A stretch of DNA of 64,000 nucleotides from CAWBRT01 sp963819175 (lineage in GTDB: Bacteria; Acidobacteriota; Terriglobia; Terriglobales; Acidobacteriaceae): contig CAWFVJ010000012.1 of the NCBI GenBank assembly GCA_963819175.1, positions 62,001 to 126,000 of the forward strand. The letters run 5' to 3'. The notes under the pieces are model-generated. The model was not told where the DNA came from, ran no database searches, and saw only the letters and a list, made by a program, of their open reading frames with translations. A program made the translations under genes and the position numbers. Shown one piece after another: positions 59,353 through 64,000 of this stretch; position 1 is the stretch's first letter, and each line of letters begins with the position of its first letter.

Positions 59353-59733
59353 ATGGAACCTGTCCGAGTCTTGCTCGTGGACGATGATCCCAGCATCCTT
59401 CTCACGATGCCAGAGATTTTATGGCGACACGGACTTAGCGTGAGAGCGGTTGGTACGGTGAATCAAGCACTGGCCGAAATCGCGTCCGCCCAGTTCAACG
59501 TTCTAATTTCCGACTTGAACCTCGGCCACCCAACAGGCGGTTTGACTGTGGTCAATGCGATGCGCAGGACACAACCGAATTGTGTGACTCTTATCCTGAC
59601 TGGGTATCCTATGTTTGACGCGGAACTAACGGCAATCCGTGACCAAGTGGATGGGTACCTGACCAAACCCGCCCGAATTCCAATGTTGATGAGGCTTATT
59701 CATGAGAAAGTGCAGCAGCGCAATTCAGGCTGA
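59353..59733 (+). CDS. Stand-alone response-regulator receiver
   Basis: The 126-residue single-domain receiver starts MEPVRVLLVDDDPSILLTMP, with phospho-acceptor Asp in VLISDLNLGHPTGG, LILTGYP and Lys in GYLTKPARIP. ATG 59353 is chosen over upstream codons because the receiver fold begins here. It is the third such receiver within 2 kb. Confidence 0.87.
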   Translation: MEPVRVLLVDDDPSILLTMPEILWRHGLSVRAVGTVNQALAEIASAQFNVLISDLNLGHPTGGLTVVNAMRRTQPNCVTLILTGYPMFDAELTAIRDQVDGYLTKPARIPMLMRLIHEKVQQRNSG

Positions 59734-59857
59734 TAGTCGCACTGCGTGTTTTCCGTCCAAGCAGGGCTACGCTGTTCCGCAATTCACGGGGGTTGTCTCC
59801 CCCCCGTGAAAGACCAAGTCCTTGCTCTGACACCTGTTCTCGTGTAAGTTGCTGGTG

Positions 59858-60166
59858 ATGCAGGAACGCCGCCAGAGCCAACGACTCCCTATACAAGGAA
59901 CCATCATCGCAAAACATGATGGTCGCCAATTCACCGGTGTGTGCCGCGACGTGAGTCCACGAGGCATATATTTCTTCACTGATGAAGAAATTGTGGAAGG
60001 TTCTGGGATAGAAGTACAACTCACGCTGCCGCAGGACGAACTCATCGAAAGCGGCGATCCCGTTTCCGTTCGCGGGGAGGGGCGTGTGGTGCGCGTTCAA
60101 CAAACGGAAGATAACGGGCCGTTCGGGATTGCGGTGACTTTGACTAACATCGAAATCTTCCAGTGA
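59858..60166 (+). CDS. PilZ-domain protein
   Basis: The 102-residue PilZ domain has the c-di-GMP-binding signature: RRQSQR (RxxxR-type) near the start and DVSPRGIYF (DxSxxG) about 30 residues later. PilZ proteins couple c-di-GMP to motility, envelope or polysaccharide functions. It follows the receiver gene, which suggests joint signalling. Confidence 0.85.
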   Translation: MQERRQSQRLPIQGTIIAKHDGRQFTGVCRDVSPRGIYFFTDEEIVEGSGIEVQLTLPQDELIESGDPVSVRGEGRVVRVQQTEDNGPFGIAVTLTNIEIFQ

Positions 60167-60423
60167 TCCCATTACGGAAGCCTCAGGCGGATGGCATGCA
60201 GTCCTCTTAGTAGGGCCGGAGCGCTGTAGTCAGCTCGAATCCAGCCAATGCCTCGATTGCGGATGGACTGCGACAGGCAGCAAGACCGCGATTGCTATTG
60301 CGGAGGAAGCGCACGTCTGCATCAACCGGGTTCAGCGGAAGCCAGCAGCCCGAGTACCCGCGACATCTGTTGTTATCAAGACTGCCGAAGAATGCAAGGG
60401 ATTGCCTGAAAAAGTGCGGAGCG

Positions 60424-60840
60424 TCACTTCATGAGCTGCCGAATATAGCTACACAGTGAGAGGAGTTGAGCATTATTCATGCCGCCGATGATGTTGCGGA
60501 TGACGGATGCCAATACCCCAGTTGTAGCGGCAATGCCGAGGTTGGCTGATTGTTCGACGAAGAAGCCCGCCTTGGCGACCTTCAGCGGTCTCAGAAAGTA
60601 GTAATCCATGCCCGCGTCGGTTAGTTCCGCGACGATGTCTGCCAAGGCACCGCGATATTGCGTGCCGTCTTTCGCTTTTTCGAGACTGGTGAGAACCGCG
60701 AGGGTTTTCGTGCGGAGGCTCTGTGAGTGGTAGAAGCGAAGGAATGGTTGGGGTGACGGGGGAGAGGCTTTGGCCAACGGTTTAACACGTGGCGTGGCTG
60801 TTGGCTTGGAGGGTCGCTTGGGGGATGTTGGCACAATCAT
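60424..60840 (-). CDS. Hypothetical protein with a Pro/Lys-rich N-terminus
   Basis: The roughly 138-residue protein has a disordered N-terminus (TSPKRPSKPTATPRVKPLAK) and a helical C-terminal domain of about 90 residues (LAVLTSLEKAKDGTQYRGAL, GIAATTGVLASVIRNIIGG). It starts at ATG 60840 or TTG 60852. No function is recognised. It resembles taxon-restricted hypotheticals. Confidence 0.5.
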   Translation of the reverse strand: MIVPTSPKRPSKPTATPRVKPLAKASPPSPQPFLRFYHSQSLRTKTLAVLTSLEKAKDGTQYRGALADIVAELTDAGMDYYFLRPLKVAKAGFFVEQSANLGIAATTGVLASVIRNIIGGMNNAQLLSLCSYIRQLMK

Positions 60841-60852
60841 CTCCTTTGGCAA

Positions 60853-61421
60853 TAACCAAACGGCGGTAGGTTATTGCTGCTTCCGTATAACATGCATGTC
60901 CAAATTGGCTGAGGTCAACTCTAGACTATAGCACCTAAAAGACAGAACGGAGCTGATTCAGCAGGCGAAGCGGGGTTATCCACGGTACCTGACTCGCTCA
61001 AAATCCGGAACCGGGCTATTCGCAGTGGTTCGGACATGAGGAACTGTTAGAAAGAGAGCGGAGCGGCGATCCGGATTTCCGGGGATGGGATGGGTGTGTC
61101 AGGGTGTGTGTGGCGAACTTCAGGCGTGTGATTGGTGTCACCGACTCGACAATGTCCACGGCTCTACTCTGCATTTAACCTAAAAAAGGCGCACGTCGTT
61201 GCCATCCTCACCCCACATACTACGGCGTGCGCTGTTTCCTTTCCGAGTTCGGTTTTCTGGCTAATCGAAATCCGCTTTCTTTCTATACACTTGCGAGCAT
61301 ACCCATTTAGTTGTTTAGAACTCAGAATGCCGCACGCTTTCCTAAAAAATTCCGATGCTCTTGTCGGAGCCGTGTTGACATTCGGGGAGCAACAGATCAA
61401 ATTCTGAGTAGGTTCAACGTC
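60853..61421. other. Region without a recognised gene
   Basis: About 570 bases hold only short frames on both strands and a G/T-rich stretch near 61090-61140. No RNA gene was recognised. Confidence 0.35.
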
Positions 61422-62174
61422 ATGGCAGAAACCGTTAAGTCGGTGCAGTTGAGTTCTTTGACGCTACAGGCTTTTGACGCCTACATTCGCAAGGCCGAAG
61501 TGGGGATGGAGCAGACTCTCTGCGAGAGCGGACCGTTTCTGTGGTCTGACGGGAGTTCCCAGATAGCCCGGCAGATCCGCGAGGGCAACATCGTGGCGCA
61601 ATTCTGGTCGAATCAGGGGACTGTTGCAGTGCCGGATGGTTTGATCCATGACTGGATTGGAGCCGCGTTTATTCCCGGCACGACGGTCAAAAAGACCTTG
61701 GCGCTGCTGCAGGACTACAACAACCACAAGCACATCTATAAGACCGAAGTGATCGACTCAAGGCTAATGAGCCATCACGGCGACGATTTTCAGATTTATT
61801 TGCGGCTTCTCAAAAAGAAAATCATCACGGTGGTGCTTGACACATATCATGAGGTGCACTATTCCTCCCTGAACACCAAGCGAGGATTGTGCCGTTCCCA
61901 CACGACACAGATTGCTGAAGTGCAGAACGCCGGAAGCCCAAAAGAAAAAATCCTTCCGCCCGACACAGGTCACGGATTCCTGTGGCGTCTGTATTCCTAT
62001 TGGCGACTGCAGGAGGAGGAAGGCGGCGTGTGTGTGGAGTGTCGAGCCATTTCACTGACACGCAACGTGCCCATGATGCTGAAATTGGTTATTCAACCAA
62101 TCATCCGGAACCTCCCCAAGGAATCACTAATCAACACTCTCAATGCAACGCGTCAGGCCCTTACCGCTGCGTAG
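61422..62174 (+). CDS. Conserved acidobacterial protein, START/SRPBCC-like
   Basis: The 250-residue soluble protein begins MAETVKSVQLSSLTLQAFDA. The region from about residue 85 (AAFIPGTTVKKTLALLQDYN), through HHGDDFQIYLRLLKKKIITV, to GHGFLWRLYSYWRLQEEEGG and VECRAISLTRNVP resembles the ligand-binding beta-sheet of START/SRPBCC proteins. These bind hydrophobic ligands. The ligand is unknown. ATG 61422 is preferred over the upstream frame opening. Confidence 0.65.
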   Translation: MAETVKSVQLSSLTLQAFDAYIRKAEVGMEQTLCESGPFLWSDGSSQIARQIREGNIVAQFWSNQGTVAVPDGLIHDWIGAAFIPGTTVKKTLALLQDYNNHKHIYKTEVIDSRLMSHHGDDFQIYLRLLKKKIITVVLDTYHEVHYSSLNTKRGLCRSHTTQIAEVQNAGSPKEKILPPDTGHGFLWRLYSYWRLQEEEGGVCVECRAISLTRNVPMMLKLVIQPIIRNLPKESLINTLNATRQALTAA

Positions 62175-62500
62175 GGCACAACCAGATGCCAAGAATTGGG
62201 CACGTTGCGGCTCTGTTAGTTTCTGAACACCCTCTGCCACGAATTTTGCCATCATCTCGATTTTCACCGATTCCGGTTTTCCGATTCGTGGCATACGCGA
62301 GGGTTCTACGAGCGTACAGCGGCACTTTACCACCATGCACGGGGAACGCCGCCGAAGCGACTCTATTGGGTTCCGGTGTCGGGTGGGCGTTGGCGGATTG
62401 ATTGGCCGAGGACGAATCGGGGTGGGTGAGCGGTTCCGTCCCCGACATCGAGGGTTGATTGGGCACGGGAAATTCTTCTCCGTCCCGACTCGGTCGTATG

Positions 62501-62821
62501 ATGTCTCCCATGGAAAACCTGAAGAATCGAGTTGCCCTTGTAACTGGCGGGAGTCGTGGTATCGGGGCGGGGATCGCCGTCGCACTGGCTCGGGCTGGTG
62601 CAGATGTAGCCGTGAACTTTCGCCAGAGAGCCGATGCCGCCAACAAGGTCTGTGCTGAAATCACCGCCCTCGGGCGAATGGCATTGGCGGTACAGGCTGA
62701 CGTGTCGGTTGCCGCCGAGGTCAAACGCATGGTCGCAGACGTTCAAACACGACTTGGCCCAGTGGACATCCTCGTCAACAACGCAGGAATTGCCAAACCA
62801 CCAAGAAAGCCAATCAAATAG
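62501..62821 (+). pseudogene. Truncated SDR (3-oxoacyl-ACP reductase-like) fragment
   Basis: The frame has the SDR N-terminal half: LVTGGSRGIGAGIAVALARA (NAD(P)-binding TGxxxGIG), VQADVSVAAEV and the NNAGIA motif. It stops ten residues later (KPPRKPIK*) before the catalytic Ser/Tyr-x-x-x-Lys. No continuation is found in other frames downstream, so the gene is truncated rather than simply frameshifted. Confidence 0.7.
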
Positions 62822-63020
62822 GAACCATTTCGGGAAAGTGCGGGCATGGAATGCAACCGCCTTCCAGAGTTGCTGAATCCAATCTTAGGGCGGCCAAAGA
62901 CCGCAACCCGTTCTCTCAGGCTCCTGCCGCCCCGCACCCTCAAAAGAAACATAATTGCCGAGTAACAGAGTCGTTGAATACAAATATTGCGGGTGGAAGC
63001 GTCCCCACGGAGAAAGCGTA

Positions 63021-63092
63021 ATGAAAATTCAGGATTACTACGAATTTCTTCAAATTAGTCCGAATGGAAAACCGGAACATCCTGGCATTTGA
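63021..63092 (+). pseudogene. Truncated DnaJ-like protein 5' fragment
   Basis: GGAG precedes ATG 63021. The product MKIQDYYEFLQISPNGKPEH followed by PGI* matches the first helix of a J-domain protein (DYYEFLQISP) and then ends. The HPD motif and the rest are missing. Confidence 0.5.
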
Positions 63093-63288
63093 TATTCCCG
63101 ACGGGCGCGTTGGAGACAGCGGCGAAATTCTGGAAATTGAACCGCAACGGCGGCTTGTCTTGTCGTGGCGTAATGAATTCAAATCCGAGATGCGCGAGGA
63201 AGGGTATTCACGCCTGACTTATGGGCTGGAAAAGCAATGCGGTTCGGTCAAGCTCACGTCGCTTCAGCAACTTTTGCTGAGTTCATAA
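63093..63288 (+). pseudogene. SRPBCC/AHSA1-domain fragment
   Basis: The open frame (possible start 63064) encodes GDSGEILEIEPQRRLVLSWR and EEGYSRLTYGLEKQCGSVKL, a middle part of an activator-of-Hsp90-like SRPBCC domain. It lacks both ends and abuts the DnaJ-like fragment. Confidence 0.5.
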
Positions 63289-63323
63289 CATACGTCACCG
63301 GTCCGGATCGTTGTTCTTCACAC

Positions 63324-64000
63324 TCAAGCAACTTTGGCTTCGCCAGATCCATGGCCTTCCGGTGAGTCCAGTCGTTCGATGTTTGGCGTGCCGGAACCGA
63401 CAAGCCGAAGCTTAGGCGGTTGCGCCAGGGCTTGGAGCAACTCACGAGTAATCTTGTCATCAATTTCTGCAGCGGCATTCATCTCGACTGGATAGCCAAT
63501 TACAACCTCAAGGCCGCTTTGAGTTAGCTGTAATCGGCTGTGTGGACATGGAACGGGGACCGCCATATTCAGCGTGCTCTCCATGTTCTGGTGTTGCTGT
63601 TCTATGCGGTCCCTGTACTGGGAGTAGACAGATTCAATAGCGCCGAGGATACGCTGCTCTGCAATGCGGTAGTCGGATTGCCCTTCAGCGAGAAGAGCTC
63701 CGTAATCAGACTGAGAATGCCGGAAGGCTGTGCTTGAGCTGGGCTCGTCACGGCGCTGGTGCCGGTCTGCGTAGTGTGGGGATTGGAGTTGGGGAGGGCC
63801 GCTTCCGGCACTGAACGTTGCAGCTCGTCGATTTGCGCCAGGAGACTCCCTCCTCCACCAACCGTGCCGGTGCCGCCCATGAAGCTCATCAGGTCACTTA
63901 GAGTCTTAGCGCGCATATGAGCAAGCGAGAGTTCGCTATTTAACGCATTGAGCCGCGCTGTGGAAAGGCGCTGTCTTCGAGCCGGATGCATTCGCGAGCT
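63324..64000 (-). CDS. Hypothetical protein, partial at the window edge (frameshifted)
   Basis: The frame is open to the window end. The first part (MRAKTLSDLMSFMGGTGTVG, GGSLLAQIDELQ) is helical with a Gly-rich loop and a Pro/Thr/Ser linker. After a break near 63690 it continues DYRIAEQRILGAIESVYSQY and RLQLTQSGLEVVIGYPVEMN, ending at 63324. It has no recognised family. An ATG lies at 63991, but upstream sequence stays open, so the true start may be outside the window. Confidence 0.45.

Noticed and set aside
1..64000. CRISPR arrays, tRNA/rRNA genes, intact transposases
   Set aside because: None seen on reading both strands. The only tandem repeats are the coding ACP units, and the short repeats are REP-like or CACAGAG-type.

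Overview
The window looks like a chromosomal segment of a soil Acidobacteriota (Terriglobia/Koribacter-like). This is inferred from gene content and style: the minus-strand infC-rpmI-rplT-pheS-pheT-zapB/zapA block, an AlkZ-like/cytidylate kinase fusion, small stand-alone receivers, Ig-repeat secreted proteins, and dispersed 'GTCATCCTGAG...CTCAGGATGAC' inverted repeats. No species assignment is possible from the sequence alone. No tRNA, rRNA, CRISPR array or intact insertion sequence was recognised.

Layout. 0-6 kb (+): degenerate receiver, DehI-like dehalogenase, mutL, AlkZ-like/Cmk fusion. 6-15.5 kb (mostly -): cupin, YbgC thioesterase, zapA, zapB-like gene, pheT, GxxExxY protein, pheS, rplT, rpmI, infC (ATC start) and mtaB. 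15.7-19 kb: a receiver and two secreted proteins. 19.3-38.4 kb: a lipid neighbourhood with a PfaD/nitronate-monooxygenase flavoprotein, FadD, an AarF/UbiB-like kinase, a lipase, a phasin-like protein divergent from PhaR, a wax ester synthase/DGAT, a STAS protein, AdhE, a GMC oxidoreductase, an HSL-type esterase and an aldehyde dehydrogenase. 39-57 kb (+): biotin carrier, carboxyltransferase, a membrane ETF:quinone oxidoreductase (EMO/FadF type), EtfB, EtfA, acyl-CoA dehydrogenase, then one giant PUFA-synthase-like polyketide/fatty acid synthase (KS-AT-KS-ACPx5-KR-DH) and its own Sfp-type phosphopantetheinyl transferase. 57.6-64 kb: small regulators (three receivers, an HTH protein, a PilZ protein), conserved hypotheticals and a patch of truncated gene remnants.

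How the genes may work together (inference). The 39-57 kb block could supply malonyl-type extender units, build an unusual acyl chain on the multi-ACP synthase, and pass electrons from an acyl-CoA dehydrogenase through EtfAB and EMO to the quinone pool. The 19-38 kb block has enzymes to activate acids (FadD), reduce or oxidise alcohols and aldehydes (AdhE, ALDH, GMC), esterify products (WS/DGAT) and coat or regulate storage granules (phasin-like, PhaR), but no PHA synthase is visible. The most striking feature is that all five tandem ACPs carry threonine where the phosphopantetheine-accepting serine is expected, with a dedicated PPTase next door.

Caution: many genes, including the housekeeping genes mutL and pheT, are interrupted by one-base frameshifts, some of them compensated within a gene. 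This pattern fits sequencing or assembly indel errors better than gene decay. Such genes are given here as single spans with the frameshifts described.
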